Assembly (NCBI RefSeq): GCF_900102875.1
Contig: NZ_FNGH01000002.1
Location: 248,001-312,000, forward strand
Length of the DNA stretch: 64,000 bases
Direction: 5' to 3'
Origin: Franzmannia pantelleriensis
GTDB taxonomy: Bacteria > Pseudomonadota > Gammaproteobacteria > Pseudomonadales > Halomonadaceae
Of the stretch, positions 45,038-53,343 are shown one piece after another. Both the position numbers and the translations under genes were made by a program. Within the stretch, counting starts at the first letter, position 1. Each line of letters opens with the position of its first letter. The notes below the pieces were generated by a model that saw only the letters and a program-made list of their open reading frames with translations, searched no databases and had not been told where the DNA came from.

Positions 45038-46389
45038 GCGAGGATGTCATCTTTTCGCCGCTCAAGTGGCGCAACCTGGAGATAAAGAATCGGCTGTTCC
45101 GCTCGAATATCTCCGGACGCTTCGACAACGAGGACGGCAGCCTGACCCAGACGCGCATCAACTGGGAGTGCCAGTTCGCGCGGGGTGGCGTCGGTGCGAT
45201 TATCTCCTCCTTCGTGCCGGTGCAGATGGAGGGGCGCATTATCGCCGGCTATGCCACCATCCATCGCGATGACTTCATCCCGCTGTGGCAGCGGCTTGGC
45301 GAGGCGGTGCATCGCTTCGACTGCAAGTACATTCTGCAGCTCAGCCACTCCGGCCGGCAGATGGACCTTCCCGGGGTCCACAACCAGCATCGCCGCTCGC
45401 TGAGTGCCACCGGCCACAAGGAGTCGCTGCACGGCTTCCTGTGTCGGGCCATGAGCGGTCACGAGATCGAACGTACCGTCGAGGCCTTCGCCGATGGTGC
45501 CTGGCGCGCCCGGGAAGCCGGCCTCGATGGCGTGGAGCTGCACGCCGCCAACGGCTACCTGTTCACTCAGTTCCTGAGCTCGGCGATCAACGACCGCCGC
45601 GACCGCTACGGTGGGTCCTTGGCTAACCGGGCGCGCTTCCTGCTGGAGGTGATACGTGCCATTCGCCAGCGGGTGGGCCCGGACTTCCACCTGCAGGTCA
45701 AGATCAGCGCCGTGGACCATAACGATATCCTGCCCTGGGAAAGCAAGGGCAACACCCTGGCGGAGAGCCTGCAGGTGTGCCGCTGGGTCCAGACGGCGGG
45801 CGCCGATGCCCTGCATGTTTCGGTCGGCAGCCTGTTCCCTCACCCCCTGAACCCACCGGGGGATTTCTCCTTCGACACCATCGCCAGCACCTACGATGCC
45901 ATGCTCTCGGCCGGGGTCGACACCTTCCGCAACTACTTGCTGTTCCGCTACGCGTCGCTGCGCTGGATGTTTCGCTGGCTGTGGTCCCGTCACCAGCGCG
46001 GCCATGTGGTGGAAGGGGTGAGCCTGGACGAGGCGCGTGCCGTTCGCGAGGCAGTGACGATTCCGGTGATCAGTACCGGCGGCTATCAGCGCGCCTCGCT
46101 GGTGCGCGAGGCCATCGGCAGCGGGGCCTGCGATGCGGTCTCCAGTGCCCGCGCGCTGATCGCCAACCCCGACTTGCCCAAGCAGTGGCAGGCCGGGCAT
46201 GACGCCCCGGAACGCCCCTGCACCTTCTGCAACAAGTGCCTGCTCAATGCGCCGAAGAACCCGTTGGGTTGCTATGAGCTGTCGCGCTTCGACGGCGACC
46301 ACGAGCGCATGATCGAGGCCTTGATGGCTATCTACGACACTCGCCCCGAGCTGCGCCTGCCCCCGGTGCCGCCAGCGCAGAATCCGTGA
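45034..46389 (+). CDS. Old Yellow Enzyme-type flavin oxidoreductase with Fe-S motif
   Basis: 451-residue FMN enzyme of the OYE/2,4-dienoyl-CoA reductase family. The TIM barrel is seen in IFSPLKWRNLEIKNRLFRS, ILQLSHSGRQ, LDGVELHAANGYLFTQFLSS with NDRRDRYGGSLANR, and ISTGGYQRASL. A four-cysteine set (Cys396, Cys399, Cys402, Cys413 in CTFCNKCL...GC) resembles the 4Fe-4S site of dienoyl-CoA reductase, though with CxxCxxC spacing and not CxxCxxxC. The FAD/NADPH domains of the 670-residue FadH are absent, so electrons must come from elsewhere. It could reduce enone or enal oxylipins, as 12-oxophytodienoate reductase does in plants. Starts in an ATGA overlap. Confidence 0.85.
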   Translation: MSEDVIFSPLKWRNLEIKNRLFRSNISGRFDNEDGSLTQTRINWECQFARGGVGAIISSFVPVQMEGRIIAGYATIHRDDFIPLWQRLGEAVHRFDCKYILQLSHSGRQMDLPGVHNQHRRSLSATGHKESLHGFLCRAMSGHEIERTVEAFADGAWRAREAGLDGVELHAANGYLFTQFLSSAINDRRDRYGGSLANRARFLLEVIRAIRQRVGPDFHLQVKISAVDHNDILPWESKGNTLAESLQVCRWVQTAGADALHVSVGSLFPHPLNPPGDFSFDTIASTYDAMLSAGVDTFRNYLLFRYASLRWMFRWLWSRHQRGHVVEGVSLDEARAVREAVTIPVISTGGYQRASLVREAIGSGACDAVSSARALIANPDLPKQWQAGHDAPERPCTFCNKCLLNAPKNPLGCYELSRFDGDHERMIEALMAIYDTRPELRLPPVPPAQNP

Positions 46390-46396
46390 GGCTGCC

Positions 46397-47947
46397 ATGA
46401 GACGACAGGAGCCGCCCGTCACCGCCGTGCAACACGAGGCCCGCCGCCGTCGCTGGCGACGCTTGCCGCTGACCCTGCTCGCCCTGTCCGTGGTGGTGAT
46501 CGGCCTGCTGGCCCTGGTGATCGGCGTACCGACGCTATGGCGCTACAGCGGCGAGTCGGTGCAGCACTATGCCGACCCGGAGACCCACTTTCGCCACGGC
46601 TCCATCGGCAGCGAGGTCAGCGGGCTGCCGGTGCGGCTATGGCGGGTACTGCCGGATCTGTTCCCGGAGGTCTTCGACGACCAGCACTACGAGGTCTTCG
46701 GCTTTCTCTACGCGTCGGGCGATGAGGCGAGCCAGGGCGATCTGCCCATCGGCCTTGGGACTCGGGAGGTGCGCGGTGTGGAGATCGCCTGGTTCAACTG
46801 TGCGCTATGCCACGTGGGGACGGTCCGCGAGTCGCCGGATGCGTCGCCGCGGCAGATCGACGGCATGCCGTCCAATAATCTGGACCTCTATGGCTTTATC
46901 AGCTTCCTGTTGGACGTGGCCGATGACCCGCGGCTGGCGCCGGACAGCGTGCTGGCGGCTATGGACGAGCAGGGCCAGCGACTGGGCATGATCGAGCGAC
47001 AGGTATGGCGCTATGCGGTCCTGCCCCAGGTGCGTGAGGGGCTGCTGGAGACCCGCGCCACGCTCGCGCCGCTGCTGGACGAGCAGCCGCCCTGGGGGCC
47101 GGGCCGCGTGGATACCTTCAACCCCTACAAGCTACTGCAGTTCGGCATGGACGCGGCAGAGCTGGATGAGTCGGAGCGGATTGGCACCAGCGACTTCCCG
47201 GCGATCTTTTTGCAGCGCCCGCGACAGGGCATGGACCTGCACTGGGATGGCAACAATGTCTCGCTGCAGGAGCGCAACCTGAGCGCCGCTATCGGCGCTG
47301 GGGTGACCGAGGAGAGCGTCGACCACGCGGGTATCGAGCGGGTCGCCGACTGGCTGTTGGACCTTGAGCCACCGCCCAGCCCCTATCGCCCCGATCCCGA
47401 TGCGGTGGCCGCCGGCAAGCCGGTCTATATGCGTCTCTGCGCCGACTGTCACGGCTATCAGGACGGTGGCCGCTACGTTTTCGAAGGGGAGCGTCTCGGC
47501 CAGGTGGTGCCCAACGCGGAACTGGGTGTCGACCCGGCCCGGCTCGACAGCTACACCGAGACCCTGCAGCGCTACCAACTGACCCTGTTCGAGGATGACG
47601 AGCGCTACCGTTTTCGCTACTTCCGCAACACCGACGGCTACGCCAACCTGCCCCTCGACGGGCTCTGGCTGCGGGCGCCCTATCTGCACAACGGGGCGGT
47701 ACCGACCCTATACGACCTGCTGCTGCCGCCTGAGCAGCGTCCGCAAGCCTTCGTGCGCGGGCTGGACGTGCTGGATGAGGAGCAGGGCGGTTTCGTGGCG
47801 CCCGATTGCACGCCCGGCGAGCCACTGGCGGAAGGCTTCTGTTTCGACACCAGCCAGCCCGGCAACGGCCGCCAGGGGCATACCTACGGCACCAAGCTGA
47901 CGGCGCAGGAGCGCTCAGACCTGCTCAACTACTTGCTGACGTTTTAA
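46397..47947 (+). CDS. Membrane-anchored di-haem c-type cytochrome (copy 2)
   Basis: 516 residues, a paralogue of the protein at 40251-41720. An N-terminal Arg-rich segment and anchor helix (LPLTLLALSVVVIGLLALVIG) place the rest in the periplasm. Haem sites are CALCH (Cys135) and CADCH (Cys348). Shared blocks with copy 1: WRVLPDLFP, WGPGRVDTFNP, LHWDGNNVSL, LDGLWLRAPYLHNGAVPTL. Starts 7 bases after the OYE stop, so it is co-transcribed. Two cysteines near the end (PDCTPGEPLAEGFCFDTS) are unique to this copy and could form a disulfide. Confidence 0.8.
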   Translation: MRRQEPPVTAVQHEARRRRWRRLPLTLLALSVVVIGLLALVIGVPTLWRYSGESVQHYADPETHFRHGSIGSEVSGLPVRLWRVLPDLFPEVFDDQHYEVFGFLYASGDEASQGDLPIGLGTREVRGVEIAWFNCALCHVGTVRESPDASPRQIDGMPSNNLDLYGFISFLLDVADDPRLAPDSVLAAMDEQGQRLGMIERQVWRYAVLPQVREGLLETRATLAPLLDEQPPWGPGRVDTFNPYKLLQFGMDAAELDESERIGTSDFPAIFLQRPRQGMDLHWDGNNVSLQERNLSAAIGAGVTEESVDHAGIERVADWLLDLEPPPSPYRPDPDAVAAGKPVYMRLCADCHGYQDGGRYVFEGERLGQVVPNAELGVDPARLDSYTETLQRYQLTLFEDDERYRFRYFRNTDGYANLPLDGLWLRAPYLHNGAVPTLYDLLLPPEQRPQAFVRGLDVLDEEQGGFVAPDCTPGEPLAEGFCFDTSQPGNGRQGHTYGTKLTAQERSDLLNYLLTF

Positions 47948-47970
47948 GCGTTTGGCTCAGGAGTAATGTC

Positions 47971-48363
47971 ATGCCGACCTCACACGATGTGTTCGCGACC
48001 TATCGACGGGTGATGCAAGTGGGTATCGCCCTCAATGTGCTGCTGGGCCTGTGGCTCTGGCTCTGGCCGGTCAGTCTGCTGGGCGTGATGGGGGCCGACC
48101 TGCCGTATCCGCTGACCTGGGTGCGCTATGCCGGTCTGGCCATGGTCGTGGTCGGGCTGCTTTACCTGCCGGCCGCCCTGGCACCGCTGCACAATCGCCT
48201 GGTGGCGCTGCTGTCGATCCTGTTCCGGACGCTGTTCGCGCTGTTCTTCCTGTTCGCCACGGGCCTGCTGTGGCTGCTGGTGCTGTTCGAGGCGCTGTTC
48301 GCGGTGCTGCAGGGCGTGACCTTTTGGCGGGCTTGGCGCGGCGATCTGATGGCCAAACCCTAG
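47971..48363 (+). CDS. Four-helix membrane protein (copy 2)
   Basis: 130 residues, a paralogue of 41742-42119, with four predicted helices (VGIALNVLLGLWLWLWPV, WVRYAGLAMVVVGLLYLPAAL, LVALLSILFRTLFALFFLFA, LLVLFEALFAVLQGVTFW). AGGAG lies eight bases before ATG 47971. Last gene of the plus-strand operon. Its TAG stop overlaps the first bases of a MITE-like element, so the present C-terminus may be set by that insertion. Confidence 0.72.
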   Translation: MPTSHDVFATYRRVMQVGIALNVLLGLWLWLWPVSLLGVMGADLPYPLTWVRYAGLAMVVVGLLYLPAALAPLHNRLVALLSILFRTLFALFFLFATGLLWLLVLFEALFAVLQGVTFWRAWRGDLMAKP

Positions 48364-48590
48364 GTTCTGTACGAAAACTGTCTGCGCTCGCCCATACGGC
48401 GTTAAAAATCGGCTCGTGCGCGAGTCCGATCAAAGTACTCATTTACACCCCGTAAACTCCGCTTTGGACTCGCGACATCCTTGTCGCTCGCTCTTCGAGC
48501 AGCGGAGCTGCCTAAATCGTCTATCCTGACGATTTGTCGTCGATTTTTGCCTTGTCTGGCCATCGCTCGCCGACTTTTCGTACAAAACCT
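48362..48590. mobile_element. MITE-like element with 16-bp terminal inverted repeats
   Basis: Left end AGGTTCTGTACGAAAA (48362-48377) and right end TTTTCGTACAAAACCT (48575-48590) are inverse to each other with one mismatch. The 229-base element has no transposase gene. It fills the gap between the membrane-protein stop and greB. No convincing target-site duplication is seen. It probably depends on a transposase elsewhere in the genome. Confidence 0.75.
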
Positions 48591-48599
48591 GACAGGCGG

Positions 48600-49142
48600 C
48601 TATTTAGCGCTCGGGTCGCGGTAAGCGATATCGGTGATGATATAGGTGGTCTCGCCGCCCGGCGCGGCCACCGTGGCCTCGTCGTCCAGCGCCTTGCCGA
48701 GCAGCGCCCTGGCCAGCGGTGCATCGACGCTGATCCAGTGCTTGCCGGTGTCGGTTTCGTCGTGGCCGACGATGCGTATCTCGAGCTCCTCGCCGTGCTC
48801 ATCCTCCAGCGTGACGAAGGCGCCGAAATAGACCCGGCCGGTGTCGGCGGGCAGCCGATCCACCACCTGCAGTTCGTCGAGCCGCTTGCCGAGGTAGCGA
48901 ATGCGCGCAATGACGCGGTTGAGCTCCTTCTTGTTATAGGTGTAGTCGGCATTTTCGCTGCGATCGCCGAGGGCTGCGGCTTCGCCGACCTTGGTCGAAA
49001 GCTGCGGCCGCTTGACCCGCGACAGATGCTCATGAATGCCTTTCAGTCGGGCGAAGCCCTCGGCGGTGATCAGGTTGCTCTTGGGTTCCTGGCGCGGATC
49101 CTTGGCGGGATCGCGCCAGCGGGTCATGTTGCGGCCTTTCAT
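48600..49142 (-). CDS. greB: Transcription elongation factor GreB
   Basis: 180-residue factor that rescues backtracked RNA polymerase by stimulating transcript cleavage. The coiled-coil tip carries the two acidic residues (ALGDRSENADYTYNKKELN), and ARIRYLGKRLDELQVVD follows; the C-terminal FKBP-like domain has GAFVTLEDEHGEE and SVDAPLARALLGK. GreB-like features are the longer N-terminus and basic patches; GreA is about 158 residues. A strong AGGAGGAG lies before ATG 49142. Confidence 0.92.
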   Translation of the reverse strand: MKGRNMTRWRDPAKDPRQEPKSNLITAEGFARLKGIHEHLSRVKRPQLSTKVGEAAALGDRSENADYTYNKKELNRVIARIRYLGKRLDELQVVDRLPADTGRVYFGAFVTLEDEHGEELEIRIVGHDETDTGKHWISVDAPLARALLGKALDDEATVAAPGGETTYIITDIAYRDPSAK

Positions 49143-49239
49143 CGGCTCTCCTCCTGCGGCTTGTCGCTACCATACGCAAGCCGGGGCAAGCGGCCAAGCT
49201 GCAGGGAGGCCCTGCCTAAGGCCATCGCAGATAGCAGCA

Positions 49240-49440
49240 CCGCTCGGACTGATCCGTCGATAGGCCTGCGAGGAGGCGCTGTAAACCCGTCCCTGGGCGC
49301 TACCTTGCGCCCTGCTGCGCTCTCGCATCCTGCTTCGCTTGCAGGGCCGGTGCTGGCCATCCATGGCCAGCCCGTTCGGAGGAATCCTCCTCACCCATGG
49401 CGCAAACCTCCTCTTCGGCCTATCCCCGGCGTCCTTCGCT
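49240..49440 (-). repeat. Dispersed intergenic repeat, copy 2 (long form)
   Basis: Reverse complement matches 17559-17679 at both ends, with about 85 extra bases in the middle (roughly 49300-49390) including the palindrome GGCTGGCCATGGATGGCCAG region. It lies in the 432-base gap between greB and the TPR gene. Confidence 0.8.
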
Positions 49441-49450
49441 TGCGCTCACA

Positions 49451-49478
49451 CGGTAGTTCTGTTTCGTAAGACCTACCG
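49451..49478. repeat. Hairpin next to the dispersed repeat
   Basis: CGGTAGTTCT and AGACCTACCG form ten-base arms with one mismatch around an eight-base loop. There is no T-run. It may be the outer edge of the repeat or a regulatory stem; nothing else is evident in 49143-49574 apart from the repeat and a leader before the TPR gene. Confidence 0.5.
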
Positions 49479-49574
49479 TCGGATATGCGACGGAAGTCGG
49501 TCTAGGCGTTAATTCAAACGTTCGTTACATTGCCTGGGTGACCCTTCAATAACAATGCACCAGGAGTATTCGCC

Positions 49575-50216
49575 ATGATCCGACGTTTTCCTTGGCTAGG
49601 CGCCGGGGCCCTGGCTGGCCTGATGGCCCTGTCGAGCGCACCGCTACTGGCATACCAGAGCGATGTCGAGTCGCTCAAGAGCGAGTGGGAGAGCGCGACC
49701 ACCGAGCTGCGCGGCAGCGAGCGGCGCGATGCCCTGTCGCGCCTTGCCGATGAGGCCGAGGTGCTGGCTGGCCAGCATGCCGACCAGGCCGAGGTGCTGG
49801 TGTGGCAGGGCATCATCCTCGCCTCCTACGCCCGCGAGCGCAGCGGGCTGGGTGCGCTGGGCAGCGCGCGGGACGCCCGCGATGCGCTGGAGCGGGCAGT
49901 GGAACTAGACCCGCGGGGCAGTAACGGCTCGGCCTACGTGACCCTCGGCGCCCTCTATGACCGTGCGCCGGGCCGCCCGCTGGGGTTCGGCAACAGCAAT
50001 ACCGCCGAAGAGATGTTCCAGCGCGCGCTGGAGATCCGCCCCGACGGCATCGACGTCAACTACTACTATGCCGCCTTCCTGCATGAAGAAGGGCGTAGCG
50101 AGGAGGCCCGCGAGCATGCCCAGCGCGCGGTGGAGGGTGAGGCGCGGGCCGACCGCCAGGCCTCCGACGAGGCGCTGAGAATCGAGGCCAGAACCCTGCT
50201 CTCGCGTCTGACTTGA
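49575..50216 (+). CDS. Periplasmic TPR-like protein
   Basis: 213 residues with a signal peptide (MIRRFPWLGAGALAGLMALSSAPLLA). The mature part has TPR-like helices (ARDALERAVELDPRGSNGSAYVTLGALYD, AEEMFQRALEIRPDGIDVNYYYAAFLHEEGRSEEAREHAQRAV). TPR domains bind other proteins; no enzyme motif is present. AGGAG precedes the ATG. It stands alone; the partner is unknown. Confidence 0.75.
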   Translation: MIRRFPWLGAGALAGLMALSSAPLLAYQSDVESLKSEWESATTELRGSERRDALSRLADEAEVLAGQHADQAEVLVWQGIILASYARERSGLGALGSARDARDALERAVELDPRGSNGSAYVTLGALYDRAPGRPLGFGNSNTAEEMFQRALEIRPDGIDVNYYYAAFLHEEGRSEEAREHAQRAVEGEARADRQASDEALRIEARTLLSRLT

Positions 50217-50294
50217 CAAGCGCGAAGCAAACGGGCGGTTGGCAGCGGCGGGCGAGGTCGTGATAATGGCTCCTTCACTCGAGCCGGAGTCACG

Positions 50295-50960
50295 ATGTCT
50301 GATTCGCCTGCAGCGCCCCATGCTGGCGCCGAGCACGCGGCCCCAAGCGTCGATACGCCGCGTTTTAACGCCGCCGACGTAGAGCGCCAACAAGACGAGT
50401 GCCTGTTCCAGGGCTTTTTCCGCCTGGAGCGGCGCACCCTGCGTCATCGGCTGTTTCAGGGCGGCTGGAGCGCGCCGGTAGTGCGCGAAGTGCATGTGCG
50501 CCGCGATGCGGTGGGGGTGCTGCTGTATGACGTTAGCTGCGATGCGGTGGTGCTGGTCGAGCAGATCCGCGCCGGGGCGTTGGACGACCCCTCGAGTCCG
50601 TGGAAGCTCGAGCCGGTAGCCGGCCTGATCGAAACCGGCGAAGACCCGGCCGAGGTGGCGCGGCGCGAGGCCATCGAGGAAGCCGGCTGTGAGATCACTG
50701 AATTGATCGAACTGCACACCTACTACCCCAGCCCCGGCGCCTGCAGCGAGCGGGTCACGCTATACTGCGGACTGGTCGACAGCCGTGGGGTGGGCGGTGT
50801 GCACGGCCTGGATGAGGAGCACGAGGATATTCAGGTCCACGTGCTGCCGTTTCTCAAGGCCTGGGAACTCCTCGAGGCCGGCCGACTCGACAATGCCATG
50901 TGCCTGATTGCCTTCCACTGGTTGGCGCGGGAGCGGGCGTCATTGCGTGCAAGGAGGTAA
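50295..50960 (+). CDS. nudF: ADP-ribose pyrophosphatase
   Basis: 221-residue Nudix hydrolase splitting ADP-ribose to AMP and ribose-5-phosphate. The Nudix box is GLIETGEDPAEVARREAIEEAGCEI; VVLVEQIRAGAL and PSPGACSERVTLYCG are typical of the NudF subfamily. yqiB starts four bases after its stop, and cpdA follows, the same block as in E. coli. Confidence 0.9.
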   Translation: MSDSPAAPHAGAEHAAPSVDTPRFNAADVERQQDECLFQGFFRLERRTLRHRLFQGGWSAPVVREVHVRRDAVGVLLYDVSCDAVVLVEQIRAGALDDPSSPWKLEPVAGLIETGEDPAEVARREAIEEAGCEITELIELHTYYPSPGACSERVTLYCGLVDSRGVGGVHGLDEEHEDIQVHVLPFLKAWELLEAGRLDNAMCLIAFHWLARERASLRARR

Positions 50961-50964
50961 GCCT

Positions 50965-51411
50965 GTGGCCAGAACCGCCTATGTCACCGATCTCAAGACC
51001 CTGCAGGGCGAATGCACCGCCAACTACCTGCGCCTGACCCGGCTGCTGGGGGAACTCGACGCTGGCGAGGTGCGCGAGATCGCCCTGCAAGGGCGAGATA
51101 CCCGCTTCGGTTCGCTGTGGCTGGAGGTGCTCGAGCGCGCGCCCTATACCACCATACTGCGCGTATCCCAGAGCGGCGTGCTGGATGCCTTCATCGACCC
51201 GCCGCGGATGCGGGTACACCTTTACCACGACGTGCGCATGGCCGAGGTGACAGATTTCCAGCGTCAGCGCCACTTCCGCGGCCGCTATCGCTATCCCAAT
51301 CCGCGCATGCACCAGCCCGACGAGAAGCTGCAGCTCAACCGCTTTCTGGGCGAGTGGCTGGAGCATGGCCTGGCCCATGGTCACTCCCTCGACTTGCCGA
51401 TCATGCGTTGA
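50965..51411 (+). CDS. yqiB: DUF1249 protein (YqiB family)
   Basis: 148-residue conserved protein of unknown function. ECTANYLRLTRLL, YTTILRVSQ, MRVHLYHDVRMAEV and YPNPRMHQPDEKLQLNRFLGEWL match the E. coli YqiB family. GTG 50965 has AAGGAGG nine bases upstream. It lies between nudF and cpdA. Confidence 0.88.
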   Translation: MARTAYVTDLKTLQGECTANYLRLTRLLGELDAGEVREIALQGRDTRFGSLWLEVLERAPYTTILRVSQSGVLDAFIDPPRMRVHLYHDVRMAEVTDFQRQRHFRGRYRYPNPRMHQPDEKLQLNRFLGEWLEHGLAHGHSLDLPIMR

Positions 51412-51441
51412 TCCATTACCACATCCAAGGAGCCTCGCCGG

Positions 51442-52182
51442 ATGCGGCTGGTCCAGATCACCGATTGTCATCTTCGTGCCGACCCATTGGCGCCCTCGCG
51501 GGCTGGTTTCCCGCTGCGTCAGCTACAGGCGGTGGTCGAGCACGCGCGGCGCCAGCGTCCCGACGTGGTGCTGGTCAGCGGCGATGTCAGCCAGGATGCC
51601 ACGCCGGCCTCCTATCGCCACGCACTGGACGTACTCGCCGCGCTTGACTGCCCGTGGTATTGGCTGCCCGGCAACCATGACCACCTGACGCATATGGCCG
51701 ATGCCCGGCCGCTCCACGATCAGGTCGATCTCGGCGAGTGGCGGATGCTGTTGCTGAATACCCAGGTGGTGGGGCAGCCGCATGGTGAAGTGGGGGCGGC
51801 GCAGTGCGACTGGCTGAACGAACAGCTGGCTGACGACACCCGGCCGACCCTGATCGCCATGCATCATCCGCCTCTCGAGGTCGGCGCCGATTGGATGGAT
51901 GCCATCGGCCTTCAGGACCGCGAACGCTTCTGGGCGACACTGGAAGGTCATGAGCAGGTCAAGGCGGTACTCTGCGGACACATCCACCAGGCCTTTGCCG
52001 GATGTCGGGCGATGCAGGAGGAAGGCACCGAGGTGGCGGTTTATGGTACCCCAGCGACGGCTGACCAGTTTCTCCCCGGTGCCGCATCATTCGCCATCGA
52101 CCAGGCCTCGCGCCCCGGCTATCGCGTCATCGATCTCGGCCAGCGCGGCCTGGCGACCTGGGTAGAGCGCGTGACGCTCTGA
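51442..52182 (+). CDS. cpdA: 3',5'-cyclic-AMP phosphodiesterase CpdA
   Basis: 246-residue metallophosphoesterase. Metal ligands are in QITDCHL, VLVSGDVSQD, WLPGNHDH, MHHPP and CGHIHQ, the class III cAMP phosphodiesterase set. It lowers cAMP and so tunes CRP activity. AAGGAG lies ahead of the ATG. Third gene of the nudF-yqiB-cpdA block. Confidence 0.9.
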   Translation: MRLVQITDCHLRADPLAPSRAGFPLRQLQAVVEHARRQRPDVVLVSGDVSQDATPASYRHALDVLAALDCPWYWLPGNHDHLTHMADARPLHDQVDLGEWRMLLLNTQVVGQPHGEVGAAQCDWLNEQLADDTRPTLIAMHHPPLEVGADWMDAIGLQDRERFWATLEGHEQVKAVLCGHIHQAFAGCRAMQEEGTEVAVYGTPATADQFLPGAASFAIDQASRPGYRVIDLGQRGLATWVERVTL

Positions 52183-52323
52183 TCGTTTATCTCGCCATGC
52201 GTTATTCTATTATGCGATAAAAAGATATTTCTTGATTCTTTGACGTTATGGTTAGCCCCTCGGTACCCTGTCGGCATATTGTCGCGCACGCGACTCAGTG
52301 CCTAATGAAGAGGTTGCCAGCCG

Positions 52324-53235
52324 ATGCTGTCCCCCGAACGTCAAACCCACCTCAAGCAGCTCGAGGCGGAGTCGATCCATATTATCCGCGAGGTTGCCGC
52401 CGAGTTCCGTCACCCGGTGATGATGTACTCCATCGGCAAGGACTCCTCGGTGATGCTGCACCTGGCGCGCAAGGCCTTCTATCCGGGCACGCCGCCGTTT
52501 CCGCTGATGCACATCGACACCACCTGGAAGTTCAAGGAAATGATCCAGTTCCGCAACCGCATGGCGGCGGAGGCGGGCATGGAGCTGATCGTGCATACCA
52601 ACGAGGAGGGGCGGGCGGCCAACATCAACCCCTTTGACCACGGCAGCGCTAAGTATACCGACGTGATGAAGACCCAGGCGCTCAAGCAGGCGCTGACCCA
52701 GCACGGTTTCGATGCTGCCTTCGGCGGTGCACGCCGCGACGAGGAGGCCAGCCGTGCCAAGGAGCGGGTCTACTCGTTCCGCGACAAGTACCACCGCTGG
52801 GATCCCAAGAACCAGCGCCCGGAGCTGTGGAGCATCTACAACGCCAAGGTCAACAAGGGCGAATCGATCCGCGTGTTTCCGCTCTCCAACTGGACCGAGC
52901 TGGATATCTGGCAGTACATCTACCTCGAGCAGATCCCCATCGTGCCGCTCTACTACGCCGCGCCGCGGCCGATCGTCGAGCGTGACGGCATGCAGATCAT
53001 GGTCGACGACGAGCGCCTGCCGCTCGAACCGGGCGAGGTGCCCGAAGAGAAGTGGGTGCGCTTCCGCACCCTGGGCTGCTACCCGCTCACCGGCGCGGTG
53101 GAGTCCACCGCCGCGACCCTGCCCGAGATCATCCAGGAGATGCTGCTGACCAAGACCAGCGAACGCAGCGGCCGGGCCATCGACCACGACCAGGCCGGCT
53201 CGATGGAGAAGAAGAAGCGCGAGGGATACTTCTAA
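52324..53235 (+). CDS. cysD: Sulfate adenylyltransferase subunit 2
   Basis: Catalytic subunit of ATP sulfurylase, making adenosine 5'-phosphosulfate in sulfate assimilation, with CysN as GTPase partner. The 303 residues carry the PP-loop [46 protein letters not shown] and [14 protein letters not shown], with the full family length. AGAGG precedes ATG 52324. Normally cysN follows at once; here 527 bases intervene. Confidence 0.96.
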   Translation: MLSPERQTHLKQLEAESIHIIREVAAEFRHPVMMYSIGKDSSVMLHLARKAFYPGTPPFPLMHIDTTWKFKEMIQFRNRMAAEAGMELIVHTNEEGRAANINPFDHGSAKYTDVMKTQALKQALTQHGFDAAFGGARRDEEASRAKERVYSFRDKYHRWDPKNQRPELWSIYNAKVNKGESIRVFPLSNWTELDIWQYIYLEQIPIVPLYYAAPRPIVERDGMQIMVDDERLPLEPGEVPEEKWVRFRTLGCYPLTGAVESTAATLPEIIQEMLLTKTSERSGRAIDHDQAGSMEKKKREGYF

Positions 53236-53249
53236 CGCGCCGGAGGCGC

Positions 53250-53286
53250 GCTAGAAAGCTGGAAGCCTGAAGCTGGAAGCTTGAAG
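53250..53286. repeat. Left heptamer array of the cysD-cysN cassette
   Basis: Five seven-base units, GCTAGAA A GCTGGAA GCCTGAA GCTGGAA GCTTGAA (one extra A after the first), ending in G. A small CGCGCC/GGCGCG hairpin (53236-53250) lies between the cysD stop and the array. Confidence 0.8.
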
Positions 53287-53343
53287 AAACCCCTTCTGTT
53301 CTTGGGCTAGCCTGTAGGAATGGGAAAGAGGGAGGGGAAAGGA

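Noticed and set aside
44812-46422. Long minus-strand open frame (536 codons) opposite the OYE gene
   Set aside because: The sense strand carries a complete OYE protein with all motifs; the antisense frame has no recognisable domain.
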